64,000 bases of DNA from Colletes latitarsis (lineage: Eukaryota; Arthropoda; Insecta; Hymenoptera; Colletidae), in NCBI RefSeq assembly GCF_051014445.1, contig NW_027488366.1:16758001-16822000 (forward strand), given 5' to 3'. The notes beneath the pieces were generated by a model. That model searched no databases. It saw only the letters and a list, made by a program, of their open reading frames with translations, and was not told the origin of the DNA. How positions within the stretch are numbered: the first letter of the stretch is position 1; every line of letters begins with the position of its first letter. The position numbers were made by a program, and so were the translations under genes. This document shows, piece by piece, positions 43,401-55,248 of this stretch.

Positions 43401-43989
43401 TGAGGGCAAATCCCAGACCTATCCCAGACCTAACTTGCATTGTCCTCTAAGATATTGATGGAAACCAGGTTTAATTGACTGTTTCAGTGTTGTACTTCAT
43501 TACTACGTGATGCAATCCAGAAAAAGCCCAGCATCTAGCCATCAAGTATGAGAAATATGCGAAATAATGAGCCTGATGAGAGCAAGTCCCAGACCTAACC
43601 TAGACCTTACATGAATTATTCTCTAAAATATTGATCAAAACCAGGTTTAATTGACTGTTTCAGTGTGGTACCACACTACTACGTGATCCAAACCAGAAAA
43701 AACCCCGGATCTGTTTAAAAAGTATGTGAAAAACGCGAAAGTATGAGTCTGATGAGATCAAATCCCAGACCTATCCCAGACTTAACTTGCGTTATCCTCT
43801 AAAATATTGATCGAAACCAGGTTTAATCGACTGTTTCAGCGTGGTACCACATTACTATGTGATACAATCCAGAAACAGCCCAGGATCTAGCCATGAAGTA
43901 TGAGAAATATGCGAAACTATGAGTCTGATGAGTGAAAATCCCCGGCCTAACCTAGACCTAACATGCGTTATCCTCAAAAATATTGATCC

Positions 43990-45890
43990 AAACCAGGTTT
44001 AATGGACTGTTTCAGTGTGGTACCACCTTACTACGTGATCCAAAGCAGAAAAACACTCGATCAGGTCAACATGTATGTTAAAACTGCGAAAGTATGACCC
44101 TGATGAGAGCAAATCCCAGGCCTAACCTAGACCTGACATGCGTTGTCCTCTAAAATATTGATGGAAACCAGGTTTAATTGACTGTTTCAGTGTTGTACTT
44201 CATTACTACGTGATGCAATCCAGAGAAAGCCCAGGATCTAGCCGTCAAATATGAGAAATATGCGAAAGAATGAGCCTGATGAGGGCAAATCCCAGACCTA
44301 ACCTAGACCTAACATGCGTTATCCTCTAAAATATTGAGCGAAACCAGGTTTAATGGACTGTTTCAGTGTGGTACCACACTACTTCGTGATCCATACCAGA
44401 AAAAACCCAGGATCTGTTCAACAAGTATGCGAAAAACGCTAAACTGTGAGCCTGATGAGGGCAAATCTTAGACCTAACCCAGACCTAAGATGCGTTATCC
44501 TCTAAAATATTTATCCAGACCAGGTTTCATTGAATGTTTCAGTGTGGTACCACTTTACTACGTGATCCAATCCAGAAATAGCCCAGGATCTAGCCATGAA
44601 GGATGAGAAATATGCGAAAGTATGAGCCTGATGAGGGCAAATCCAAGACCTATCCCAGACCTAACTTGCGTTGTCCACTAAGATATTGATGGAGACCAGG
44701 TTCAATTGACTGTTTCAGTGTTGTACTTCATTACTACGTGATACAATCCAGAAACAGCCCAGGATCTAGCCATGAAGTATGAGAAATATGCGAAAGTATG
44801 AGCCTGATGAGTGCAAATCCTAGACCTAACCCAGACCTAAGATGCGTTATCCTCTAAAATATTTATCCAGACCAGGTTTCATTGAATGTTTCAGTGTGGT
44901 ACCACAGTACTACGTGATCGAAACCGGAAAAAACCCAGGAACCGTTCAACAAGTATGCGAAAAACGCTAAACTGTGAGCGTGATGAGGGCAAATCTCAGA
45001 CCTAACCCAGACCTAAGATGCGTTATCCTCTAAAATATTTATCCAGACCAGGTTTCATTGAATGTTTCAGTGTGGTACCACTTTACTACGTGATCCAATC
45101 CAGAAATAGCCCAGGATCTAGCCATGAAGTATGAGAAATATGCGAAAGTAAGAGCCTGATGAGGGCAAATCCTAGACCTATCCCAGACCTAACATGCGTT
45201 ATCCTCAAAAATATTGCTCCAAACCAGGTTTAATGAACTGTTTCAGTGTGGTACCACCTTACTACGTGATCCAAAGCAGAAAAAACCCTCGATCAGGTCA
45301 ACATGTATGTTAAAACTGCGAAAGTATGACCCTGATGAGAGCAAATCTCAGGCCTTACCTAGATCTACCTTGCGTTGTCCTCTAAAATATTGATGGAAAC
45401 CAGGTTTCATTGACTGTTTCAGTGTGGTACTACATTATTACGTGATGCAATCCAGAAAAAGCCCAGGATCTAGCCATCGAGTATGAGAAATATGCGAAAG
45501 AATGAGCCTGATGAGAGCAAATCCCAGACCTAACCTAGACCTAACATGCGTTATCCTCTAAAATATTGAGCGAAACCAGGTTTAATGGACTGTTTCAGTG
45601 TGGTACCACACTACTTCGTGATCCAAACCAGAAAAAACCCAGGATCTGTTCAACAAGTATGCGAAAAACGCTAAACTGTGAGCGTGATGAGGGCAAATCT
45701 TAGACCTAACCCAGACCTAAGATGCGTTATCCTCTAAAATATTTATCCAGACCAGGTTTCATTGAATGTTTCAGTGTGGTACCACTTCACTACGTGATCC
45801 AATCCAGAAATAGCCCAGGATCTAGCCATGAAGTATGAGAAATATGCGAAAGTAAGAGCCTGATGAGGGCAAATCCTAGACCTATCCCAG
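43990..45890 (+). repeat. Higher-order repeat, 7 monomers (~1,232 bp), ~1.5 copies
   Basis: GTACCACCTTACTACG recurs at 44022 and 45253, and the CGCTAAACTGTGAGC variant at 44437, 44965 and 45669 (steps of three and four monomers, seven in total). The surrounding 38-51 kb stretch is less regular than the rest and its monomers are more divergent. Confidence 0.65.
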
Positions 45891-47143
45891 ACCTAACTTC
45901 CGTTATCCTCTAAAATAATGATCGAAAGCAGGTTTAATTGACTGTTTCAGCGTGGTACCACATTACTACGTGATACAATCCAGAAATAGCCCAGGAGCTA
46001 GCCATGAAGTATGAGAAATATGCGAAAGTATGAGCCTGATGAGGGCAAATCCTAGACCTAACCCAGACCTAACATCCGTTATTCTCTAAAATATTTATCA
46101 AGACCAGGTTTAATTGAATGTTTCAGTGTGGTACCACATTACTACGTCATCCAAACCAGAAAAAACCCAGGATCCGTTCAGCAAGTATGCGAAGAATGCG
46201 AAAGTATGAGTCTGATCAGTGAAAATCTCAGGCCTTACCTAGACCTAACTTGCGTTGTCTTCTAAAATATTCATGGAAACCTGGTTTCATTGACTGTTTC
46301 AGTGTGGTACTACATTACTACGTGATGCTATCTAGAAAAAGCCCAGGATCTAGCCATCAAGTGTGAGAAATATGCGAAAGAGTGAGCCTGATGACAGCAA
46401 ATCCCAGACCTAACCTAGACCTAACATGCGTTATCCTCTAAAATATTGAGCGAAACCAGGTTTAATGGACTGTTCCAGTGTGGTACCACTTTACTACGTG
46501 ATCCAATCCCGAAATAGCCCAGGATCTGTTCAACAAGTATGTGAAAAACGCGAAACTGTGAGCCTGATGAGGGCAAATCTTAGACCTAACCTTGACCTAA
46601 CATGCGTTATCCTCTAAGATATTTATCCAGACCAGGTTTCATTGAATGTTTCAGTGTGGTACCACTTTACTACGTGATCCAATCCAGAAATAGCCCAGGA
46701 GCTAACCATGAAGTATGAGAAATATGCGAAAGTAAGAGCCTGATGAGGGCAAATCCTAGACCTATCCCAGAACTAACTTCCGTTATCCTCTAAAATATTG
46801 ATCGAAACCAGGTTTAATTGACTGTTTCAGCGTGGTACCACATTACTACGTGATACAATCCAGAAACAGCCCAGGATCTAGCCATGAAGTATGAGAAATA
46901 TGCGAAAGTAAGAGCCAGATGAGGGCAAATCCTAGACCTAACCCAGACCTAACTTCCGTTATCCTCTAAAATATTGATCGAAAACAGGTTTAATTGACTG
47001 TTTCAGTGTTGCACTTCATTACTAAGTGATGCAATCCAGAAACAGCCCAGGATCTACCCATCAAGTATGAGAAATATGCGAAAGAATGAGCCTGATGAGG
47101 GCAAATCCTAGACCTAACCCAGACCTAACATGAATTATTCTCT

Positions 47144-47430
47144 AAAATATTGATCGAAACCAGGTTTAATTGACTGTTTCAGTGTTGTACTTTATTACTA
47201 CGTGATGCAATCCAGAAAAAGCCCAGGATCTAGCCATCAAGTATGAGAAATATGCGAAAGAATGAGCCTGATGAGAGCAAATCCCAGACCTAACCTAGAC
47301 GTAACATGAATTATTATGCAATCCAGAAAAAGCCCAGGATCTAGCCATCAAGTATGAGAAATATGCGAAAGAATGAGCCTGATGAGAGCAAATCCCTGAC
47401 CTAACCTAGACCTAACACGAATTATTCTCT
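47144..47430 (+). repeat. Monomer pair with a 65-bp deletion
   Basis: Two landmarks that should be 352 bp apart are 287 bp apart. At about 47315 GAATTATT is joined to ATGCAATCCAG, removing 65 bp from CTCTAAAATATT through TACTACGTG. ATTATT/ATG offers little homology. Unlike the 79-bp class, I saw this junction only once. Confidence 0.8.
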
Positions 47431-48663
47431 AAAATATTGATCAAAAGTAGGTTTAATTGACTGTTTCAGTGTGGTACCACATTACTACGTGATCCAATCC
47501 AGAAATAGCCCAGGATCTATCCATGAAGTATGAGAAATATGCGAAAATATGAGCCTGATGAGGGCAAATCCTAGACCTAATCCAGACCTAACATGCGTTA
47601 TTCTCTAAAATATTGATGGAAACCAGGTTTAATTGACTGTTTCAGTGTTGTACTTCATTACTACGTCATGCAATCTAGAAAAAGCCCAGGATCTTGCCAT
47701 CAAGTATGAGAAATATGCGAAAGAATGAGCCTGATGAGAGCAAATCCCAGACCTAACCTAGACCTAACATGAATTATTCTCTAAAATATTGATCGAAACC
47801 AGGTTTAATTGACTGTTTCAGTGTTGTACTTCATTACTACGTGATGCAATCCAGAAAAAGTCCAGGATCTAGCCATCAAGTATGAGAAATATGCGAAAGA
47901 ATGAACCTGATGAGAGCAAATCCTTGACCTAACCTAGACCTAACATGAATTATTCTCTAAAATATTGATCGAAACCTGGTTTAATCGACTGTTTCAGTGT
48001 GGTACCACATTACTATGTGATCCAAACCAGAAAATAACCCAGGATCTGTTCAAGGAGTATGTGAAGAATGCGAAAGTATGAGTCTGATGAGTGAAAATCC
48101 CCGACCTAACCTAGACCTAACATGCGTTATCCTCTAAAATATTGATCCAAACCAGGTTTAATGGACTGTTTCAGTGTGGTACCATACTACTACGTGATCC
48201 AAACCAGAAAAAACCCAGGATCTGTTCAACATGTATGTGAAAAACGCGAAAGTATGAGCCTGATGAGGGCAAATCCCAGACCTATCCCAGACCTAACTTG
48301 CGTTGTCCTCTAAGATATTGATGGAAACCAGGTTTAATTGACTGTTTCTGTGTTGTACTTCATTACTACGTGATGCAATCCAGAAAATGCCCAGCATCTA
48401 GCCATCAAGTATGAGAAATATGCGAAAGAATGAGCCTGATGAGAGCAAATCCCAGACCTAACCTAGACCTAACATGTATTATTCTCAAAAATATTCATCG
48501 AAACCAGGTTTAATTGACTGTTTCAGTGTGGTCCCACATTACTACGTGATCCAAACCAGAAAAAACCCAGGATCTAGCCATGAAGTATGAGAAATATGCG
48601 AAAGTATGACCCTGATGGGGGCAAATCCCAGACCTATCCCAGACCTAACATGCGTTGTCCTCT

Positions 48664-48742
48664 AAAATATTGATCGAAACCAGTATGAGCGTGATGAGGG
48701 CGAATCCCAGACCTATCTCAGACGTAACTTGCGTTGTCCTCT
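48664..48742 (+). repeat. Truncated 79-bp monomer
   Basis: Same GAAACCAGTATGAGC junction and GTATGAGCGTGATGAGG variant as 17412, but outside the recognised duplicated segments. Confidence 0.8.
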
Positions 48743-50501
48743 CAGATATTGATGGAAACCAGGTTAAATTGACTGTTTCAGTGTTGTACTTCATTACTAC
48801 GTGATGCAATCCAGAAAAAGCCCAGGATATAGCCATGAAGTGTGAGAAATATGCGAAAGTATGAGCGTGATGAGGGCAAATCCTAGACCTAACCCAAACC
48901 TAACATGCGTTATCCTCTAAAATATTTATCAAGACCAGGTTTAATTGAATGTTTCAGTGTGGTACCACATTACTACGTGAACCAAACCAGAAAAAACACA
49001 GGAGCCGTTCAACAAGTATGAGAAATATGCGAAAGTATGAGCCTGATGAGGGCAAATCCTAGACCTAACCCAGAACTAACAAGCGTTGTCCTCTAAAATA
49101 TTTATCAAGACCAGGTTTAATTGATTGTTTCAGTGTGGTCCCACATTACTACGTGATGCAAACCAGAAAAAACCCAGGATCCGTTCAACAAGTATGTGAA
49201 GAATGCGAAGGTATGAGTCTGATGAGTGAAAATCCCAGGCCTAACCTAGACCTAACACGCGTTATCCTCAAAAATATTGATCGAAACCTGGTTTAATCGA
49301 CTGTTTCAGTGTGGTACCACATGACTATGTGATCCAAACCAGAAAATAACCCAGGATCTGTTCTACGAGTATGTGGAGTGTGCGAAAGTATGGGTCTGAT
49401 GAGGGCAAATCCCAGACCTATCCTAGACCTAACATGCGTTATCCTCTAAAATATTTATCAAGACCAGGTTTAATTGATTGTTTCAGTGTGGTCCCACATT
49501 ACTACGTGATCCAAACCAGAAAAAACCCAGGATCCGTTCAACAAGTATGTGAAGAATGCGAAGGTATGAGTCTGATGAGTGAAAATCCCAGGCCTAACCC
49601 AGACCTAACACGCGTTATCCTCAAAAATATTGATCGAAACCAGGTTTAATTGACTGTTTCAGTGTGGTACCACATTACTACGTGATACAATCCAGAAATA
49701 GCCCAGGATCTAGCCATGAAGTATGAGAAATATGCGAAAGTATGAGCCTGATGAGGGCACCCTAGACGTAACCCAGACCTAACATACGTTATCCTCTAAA
49801 AAACTTATCAAGACAAGGTTTAATGGAATGTTTCAGTGTGGTACCACATTACTACGTGAACCAAACCGGAAAAAACCCAGGATCCGTTCAAAAAGTATGT
49901 GAAGTATGCGAAAGTATGAGTCTGATGAGTGCAAATCCCAGGCCTAACCGAGACCTAACATGCGTTATCCTCTAAAACATTGATCGAAACCAGGTTTAAT
50001 GGACTGTTTCAGTGTGGTACCACATTACTACGTGATCCAAACCAGAAAGAACCCAGGATCAGTTCAACAAGTATGTGAAAAACGCGAAAGTATGAGCCTG
50101 ATGAGGGCAAATCCCAGACCTATCCCAGACCTAACATGCGTTATCCTCTAAAATATTGATCGAAACCAGGTTTAATGGACTGTTTCAGTGTGGTACCACA
50201 TTACTACGTGATCCAAACAAGAAAAAACCCAGGATCAGTTCAACAAGTATGTGAAAAACGCGAAAGTATGAGCCTGATGAGGGCGAATCCCAGACCTATC
50301 TCAGACCTAACTTGCGTTATCCTCTAAAATATTGATCGAAACCAGGTTTAATTGACTGTTTCAGCGTGGTACCACATTACTACGTGATACAATCCAGAAA
50401 TAGCCCAGGATCTAGCCATCAAGTTTGAGAAATATGCGAAAGTATGACCCTGAAGAGGGCAAATCCCAGACCTATCCCAGACCTAACTTGTGTTGTCCTC
50501 T

Positions 50502-50580
50502 AAAATATTGATCGAAACCAGTATGAGCCTGATAAGGGCCAATCCCAGACCTATCTCAGACCTAACTTGCGTTATCCTCT
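50502..50580 (+). repeat. Truncated 79-bp monomer
   Basis: Same junction and GATAAGGGCC variant as 15502 and 34586. It is followed at about 50690 by the ATGATCCTGATGAG monomer, as in those two copies, so a third diverged relative of that segment lies here. Confidence 0.8.
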
Positions 50581-51261
50581 AAAATATTGATCGAAACCAG
50601 GTTTAATTGACTGTTTCAGCGTGGTACCACATTACTACGTGATACAATCCAGAAATAGCCCAGGATCTGTTCAACAAGTATGTGAAAATTGCGAAAGTAT
50701 GATCCTGATGAGGGCAAATCCCAGACCTATCCCAGACCTAACTTGGGTTGTCCTCTAAAATATTGATCGAAACCAGGTTTAATTGACTGTTTCAGTGTGG
50801 TACCTCATTACTACGTGATGCAATCCAGAAAAAGACCAGGATCTAGCCATCAAGTATGAGAAATATGCGAAAGAATGAGCCTGATGGGAGCAAATCCCAG
50901 ACCTAACCTAGACCAAACATGGATTATTCTCTAAAATATTGATCGAAACCAGGTTTAATTGACTGTTTCAGAGTGGTACCACATTACTACGTGATCCAAT
51001 GCAGAAAAAACCCTCGATCAGGTCAACATGCATGTTAAAACTGCGAAAGTATGACCCTGATGAGGGCAAATCCCAGGCCAAACCTATACCTAACATGCGT
51101 TATCTTCTAAAATATTGAGCGAAACCAGGTTTAATGGACTGTTTCAGTGTGGTACCACATTACTACGTGAACCAAACCAGAAAAAACCCAGGATCAGTTC
51201 AAGAAGTATGTGAAAAACGCGAAGGTATGAGCCTGATAAAGGCGAATCCCAGACCTATCCC

Positions 51262-54200
51262 AGACCTAACTTGCGTTATCCTCTAAAATATTGATCGAAA
51301 CCAGGTTTAATTGACTGTTTCAGCATGGTACCACGTTACTACGTGATACAATCCTGAAACAGCGCAGGATCTAGCCATGAAGTATGAGAAATATGCGAAA
51401 GTATGAGCCTGACGAGGGCAAATCCTAGACCTAACCCAAACTTAACATGCGTTATCCTCTAAAATATTGATCCAAACCAGGTTTAATGGACAGCATCAGT
51501 GTGATACCACTTTACTACGTGATCCAAAGCAGAAAAAACCCTCGATCAGGTCAACATGTATGTTAAAACTGCGAAAGTATGACCCTGATGAGGGCAAATC
51601 CCAGGCCTAACCTAGACCTAGCATGCGTTGTCCTCTAAAATATTGATGGAAACTTGGTTTAATTGACTGTTTCAGTGTTGTACTTCATTACTACGTGATG
51701 CAATCCAGAAAAAGCCCATGATCTAGCCATCAAGTATGAGAAATATGCGAAAGAATGAGCCTGATGAGAGCAAATCCCAGACCTAACCTAGACCTAACAT
51801 GGATTATTCTCTAAGATATTGATCGAAACCAGGTTTAATTGACTGTTTCAGTGTGGTACCACATTACTACGTGATCCAAACCAGTAAAACCCCAGGATCC
51901 GTTCAACAAGTATGTGAAGAATGCGAAAGTATGAGTCTGATGAGTGAAAATCCTCGGCCTAACCTAGACCTAACATGCGTCATCCTCAAAAATATTGATC
52001 GCAACCAGGTTTAATGGACAGTTTCAGTGTGGTACCACACTACTACGTGATCCAAACCAGAAAAAAACCCAGGATCTGTTCAACTAGTATGTGAAAAACG
52101 CGAAAGTATGAGCCTGATGAGGGCAAATCCCAGACCGATCCCAGACCTAACTTGCGTTATCCTCTAAAATATTGATCGAAACCAGGTTTAATTGACTGTT
52201 TCAGCGTGGTACCACGTTACTACGTGATACAATCCTGAAACAGCGCAGGATCTAGCCATGAAGTATGAGAAATATGCGAAAGTATGAGCCTGACGAGGGC
52301 AAATCCTAGACCTAACCCAAACTTAACATGCGTTATCCTCTAAAATATTGATCCAAACCAGGTTTAATGGACAGCATCAGTGTGATACCACTTTACTACG
52401 TGATCCAAAGCAGAAAAAACCCTCGATCAGGTCAACATGTATGTTAAAACTGCGAAAGTATGACCCTGATGAGGGCAAATCCCAGGCCTAACCTAGACCT
52501 AGCATGCGTTGTCCTCTAAAATATTGATGGAAACTTGGTTTAATTGACTGTTTCAGTGTTGTACTTCATTACTACGTGATGCAATCCAGAAAAAGCCCAT
52601 GATCTAGCCATCAAGTATGAGAAATATGCGAAAGAATGAGCCTGATGAGAGCAAATCCCAGACCTAACCTAGACCTAACATGGATTATTCTCTAAGATAT
52701 TGATCGAAACCAGGTTTAATTGACTGTTTCAGTGTGGTACCACATTACTACGTGATCCAAACCAGTAAAACCCCAGGATCCGTTCAACAAGTATGTGAAG
52801 AATGCGAAAGTATGAGTCTGATGAGTGAAAATCCTCGGCCTAACCTAGACCTAACATGCGTTATCCTCAAAAATATTGATCGCAACCAGGTTTAATGGAC
52901 AGTTTCAGTGTGGTACCACACTACTACGTGATCCAAACCAGAAAAAAACCCAGGATCTGTTCAACTAGTATGTGAAAAACGCGAAAGTATGAGCCTGATG
53001 AGGGCAAATCCCAGACCGGTCCCAGACCTAACTTGCGTTATCCTCTAAAATATTGATCGAAACCAGGTTTAATTGACTGTTTCAGCGTGGTACCACGTTA
53101 CTACGTGATACAATCCTGAAACAGCCCAGGATCTAGCCATGAAGTATGAGAAATATGCCAAAGTATGAGCCTGACGAGGGCAAATCCTAGACCTAACCCA
53201 AACCTAACATGCGTTATCCTCTAAAATATTGATCCAAACAAGGTTTAATGGACAGCTTCAGTGTGGTACTTCTTTACTACGTGATCCATAGCAGAAAAAG
53301 CCCTCGATCAGGTCAACATGTATGTTAAAACTGCGAAAGTATGACCCTGATGAGGGCAAATCCCAGACCGATCCCGGACCTAACATGCGTTCTCCTCCAA
53401 AATATTGATGGAAACTTGGTTTAATTGACTGTTTCAGTGTTGTACTTCATTACTACGTGATGCAATCCAGAAAAAGCCCAGGATCTAGCCATCAAGCATG
53501 AGAAATATGCGAAAGAATGAGCCTGATGAGAGCAAATCCCAGACCTAACCTAGACCTAACATGGATTATTCTCTAAAATATTGATCGAAACCAGGTTTAA
53601 TTGACTGTTTCAGTGTGGTACCACATTACTACGTGATCCAAACCAGTAAAACCCCAGGATCCGTTCAACAAGTATGTGAAGAATGCGAAAGTATGAGTCT
53701 GATGAGTGAAAATCCTCGGCCTAACCTAGACCTAACATGCGTTATCCTCAAAAATATTGATCGAAACCAGGTTTAATGGACAGTTTCAGTGTGGTACCAC
53801 ACTACTACGTGATCCAAACCAGAAAAAAACCCAGGATCTGTTCAACCAGTATGTGAAAAACGCGAAAGTATGGGCCTGATGAGGGCAAATCCCAGACCGA
53901 TCCCAGACCTAACTTGCGTTATCCTCTAAAATATTGATCGAAACCAGGTTTAATTGACTGTTTCAGTGTGGCACCACATTACTACGTGATCCAAACCAGT
54001 AAAACCCCAGGATCCATTCAACAAGTATGTGAAGAATGCGAAAGTATGAGTCTGATGAGTGAAAATCCTCGGCCTAACCTAGACCTAACATGCGTTATCC
54101 TCAAAAATATTGATCGAAAACAGGTTTAATGGACAGTTTCAGTGTGGTACCACACTACTACGTGATCCAAACCAGAAAAAAACCCAGGATCTGTTCAACA

Positions 54201-54263
54201 AGTATGTGAAATACGCGAAAGTATGAGCCTGATGAGGGCAAATCCCAGACCTATCCCAGACCT

Positions 54264-54266
<3 letters not shown>
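51262..54266 (+). repeat. Higher-order repeat, 5 monomers (881 bp), three copies plus remnant
   Basis: The GTGGTACCACGTTACTACG monomer with ATACAATCCTGAAAC occurs at 51321, 52202 and 53083, exactly 881 bp apart. Call the order A (CCTGAAACAGC), B (GGACAGCATCAGTG with CCCTCGATCAGG), C (GTTGTACTTC), D (CCAGTAAAACCCC) and E (GGACAGTTTCAG with AAAAAAACCC). After the third E the array skips A-C and goes to D (about 53960) and E (about 54140), and the retroelement then interrupts that E monomer. Confidence 0.88.

Positions 54267-54294
<28 letters not shown>
54267..54294 (-). other. Poly(A) tail of the retroelement (T28 on the + strand)
   Basis: Twenty-eight T residues on the plus strand follow CCAGACCTAAC. 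One or two of them may belong to the satellite, whose monomers read CCTAACTTGCG here. This marks the 3' terminus of a minus-strand retrotransposed copy. The length of a homopolymer this long may be inexact. Confidence 0.9.
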
Positions 54295-54357
54295 GTCGTG
54301 GGGAAAATCTTCGAAAATCTTCTCCTTGGGGAGAGGTGGGAGGGGTGTGTGGGATTC

Positions 54358-54385
54358 CCCGCGCCCGTACAACGACAGGCGCGGG
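54358..54385 (-). other. 3' UTR hairpin, 8-bp stem
   Basis: CCCGCGCC (54358-54365) pairs with GGCGCGGG (54378-54385) around a 12-nt loop. It is the hairpin closest to the poly(A) and the weakest of the series. Confidence 0.5.
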
Positions 54386-54428
54386 ACCTACCCACTAAAA
54401 ACCCCACGGTGACCCTTCGGCACGCTTT

Positions 54429-54474
54429 GGGAGGATACCGGGAATCGCTCGGAGCATTCTTCCGGTATCCTCCC
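54429..54474 (-). other. 3' UTR hairpin, 13-bp perfect stem
   Basis: GGGAGGATACCGG (54429-54441) is the exact reverse complement of CCGGTATCCTCCC (54462-54474), with a 20-nt loop. Confidence 0.7.
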
Positions 54475-54541
54475 CGTGCCCGCGCTTTCGCGCCCATCCC
54501 CATGGGGGGACAATCGGTCCCCCCAGTAGACACACTGCCTC

Positions 54542-54578
54542 ATAGCGGCGGGACGGGGCCACTCCATCCCGCCGCTAT
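54542..54578 (-). other. 3' UTR hairpin, 12-bp perfect stem
   Basis: ATAGCGGCGGGA (54542-54553) and TCCCGCCGCTAT (54567-54578) are exact reverse complements with a 13-nt loop. Confidence 0.7.
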
Positions 54579-54600
54579 CCGTCCCGGGGCCGCGTTTAGT

Positions 54601-54630
54601 GGCGGCTGCGAGCCCCAACTCGCAACCGCC
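54601..54630 (-). other. 3' UTR hairpin, 12-bp stem with one G-U pair
   Basis: GGCGGCTGCGAG (54601-54612) and CTCGCAACCGCC (54619-54630) pair around a 6-nt loop. The single mismatch becomes a G-U wobble in the minus-strand RNA, the sense of the element, and not in the opposite RNA. This mildly favours a function for the structure in the transcript. Confidence 0.65.
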
Positions 54631-54704
54631 CGCGACCCCATTTCCACCCCTCGGCGGCCGGGCGTTCATGGCCGCACCAGACCGCCGAGGGTGCCTCCCC
54701 TTGC

Positions 54705-54749
54705 GTCGGACCGGTAGGGGGAGGCACTCCTACCCCCAACCGGTCCGAC
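54705..54749 (-). other. 3' UTR hairpin, 11+5 bp stem
   Basis: GTCGGACCGGT (54705-54715) pairs exactly with ACCGGTCCGAC (54739-54749). After one A/A mismatch, GGGGG (54717-54721) continues pairing with CCCCC (54733-54737). Confidence 0.7.
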
Positions 54750-54871
54750 CCGGCGCCGCCTGGCGGGAGGAGGGTCCCCTCAGGACCCCCCTCCCAGCCT
54801 AGGTCATCCGCCACGCCGAGGCGGTCGCCCCCGACGCCTCGCGACCGGGCGACGACCTCGGGCCACCGCAC

Positions 54872-54908
54872 GAGCGCGAGCTTCAGTGCGCCGCTGAAGC
54901 TCGCGCTC
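54872..54908 (-). other. 15-bp perfect hairpin in the ORF2 C-terminal coding region
   Basis: GAGCGCGAGCTTCAG (54872-54886) and CTGAAGCTCGCGCTC (54894-54908) are exact reverse complements with a 7-nt loop, inside the Arg-rich tail coding region. Confidence 0.75.
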
Positions 54909-54917
54909 CCTCCCCGC

Positions 54918-54957
54918 GGCCTCCTTCTGCAACATTACTGTCTCGCAGAAGGAGGCC
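54918..54957 (-). other. 13-bp perfect hairpin in the ORF2 C-terminal coding region
   Basis: GGCCTCCTTCTGC (54918-54930) pairs exactly with GCAGAAGGAGGCC (54945-54957) around a 14-nt loop, ten bases from the previous hairpin. Confidence 0.72.
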
Positions 54958-55147
54958 ACGGCCCTCCACTTCTCCTCGCTGCCGAGCATGGCGCGCACCA
55001 CGCCCGGCAGCGAGACATCCCGCCCGACGACGCCGACCAGGACACGGCGCTCCCCCTCCCACGCGGGGCATACCTCCAGGGTATGATCCGCCGTGTCCTG
55101 CTCAGCGTCGCAGTGGCAGCAACGCGCCGTCGGCTCCTTCCCTATCC

Positions 55148-55194
55148 GGCACAGGTATCTTCCGAAGCTGCCATGCCCGGAAAATACCTGTGCC
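55148..55194 (-). other. 11-bp perfect hairpin next to the zinc-knuckle codons
   Basis: GGCACAGGTAT (55148-55158) pairs with ATACCTGTGCC (55184-55194) around a 25-nt loop. It lies just upstream, in sense, of the CCHC knuckle. Confidence 0.6.
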
Positions 55195-55228
55195 AGCCGG
55201 TAGGTGAGGCTGCCATGGCCTCTGTCCA

Positions 55229-55248
55229 GCCACTCCTTCAGGAGTGGC
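55229..55248 (-). other. 9-bp palindrome with a 2-nt loop
   Basis: GCCACTCCT (55229-55237) and AGGAGTGGC (55240-55248) are exact reverse complements separated by TC. Confidence 0.6.

Larger units (their letters stand above)
1..54266 (+). repeat. Left satellite array, ~176-bp monomer
   Basis: Uninterrupted head-to-tail tandem repeat. The landmark TAAAATATTGATCGAAACC recurs every 176 bp or so, and distances between equivalent points in distant monomers are multiples of about 176.2 bp. A typical monomer reads, in order: an AT-rich AAAATATTGATCGAAACC block, CAGGTTTAATYGACTGTTTCAGTG, GTGGTACCAC, TACTACGTGATCCAA, a CCAGAAAAAACCCAGG block, a variable block, GCGAAAGTATGAGCCTGATGAG, and a CCTAAC-containing block ending in GCGTTATCCTC. 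Several subtypes alternate and form higher-order repeats. The length is close to one nucleosome plus linker, as in many centromeric or heterochromatic satellites; a centromeric role is inference. No gene is present. Short open frames of 60-140 codons recur because the same monomer is read again and again, and they are not treated as genes. Confidence 0.97.
54295..54803 (-). other. Retroelement 3' UTR with consecutive stem-loops
   Basis: Non-coding G+C-rich sequence between the TGA stop (54804-54806) and the poly(A). It holds at least five inverted repeats in a row, annotated separately. In some non-LTR elements, 3' UTR structure is what the RT recognises to start target-primed reverse transcription; that role is inference here. 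Confidence 0.8.

Noticed and set aside
54223..54266. CTGATGAG in each monomer as a hammerhead ribozyme core
   Set aside because: Satellite hammerheads exist, but here GGGCAAATCCC follows CTGATGA as a 3-bp mini-stem and is followed by AGACC, not GAAA. In the GTGAAAATCC variants only two bases separate the core from GAAA, so no stem II is possible. The permuted arrangement with the upstream GAAA leaves only nine bases for stems I and III.
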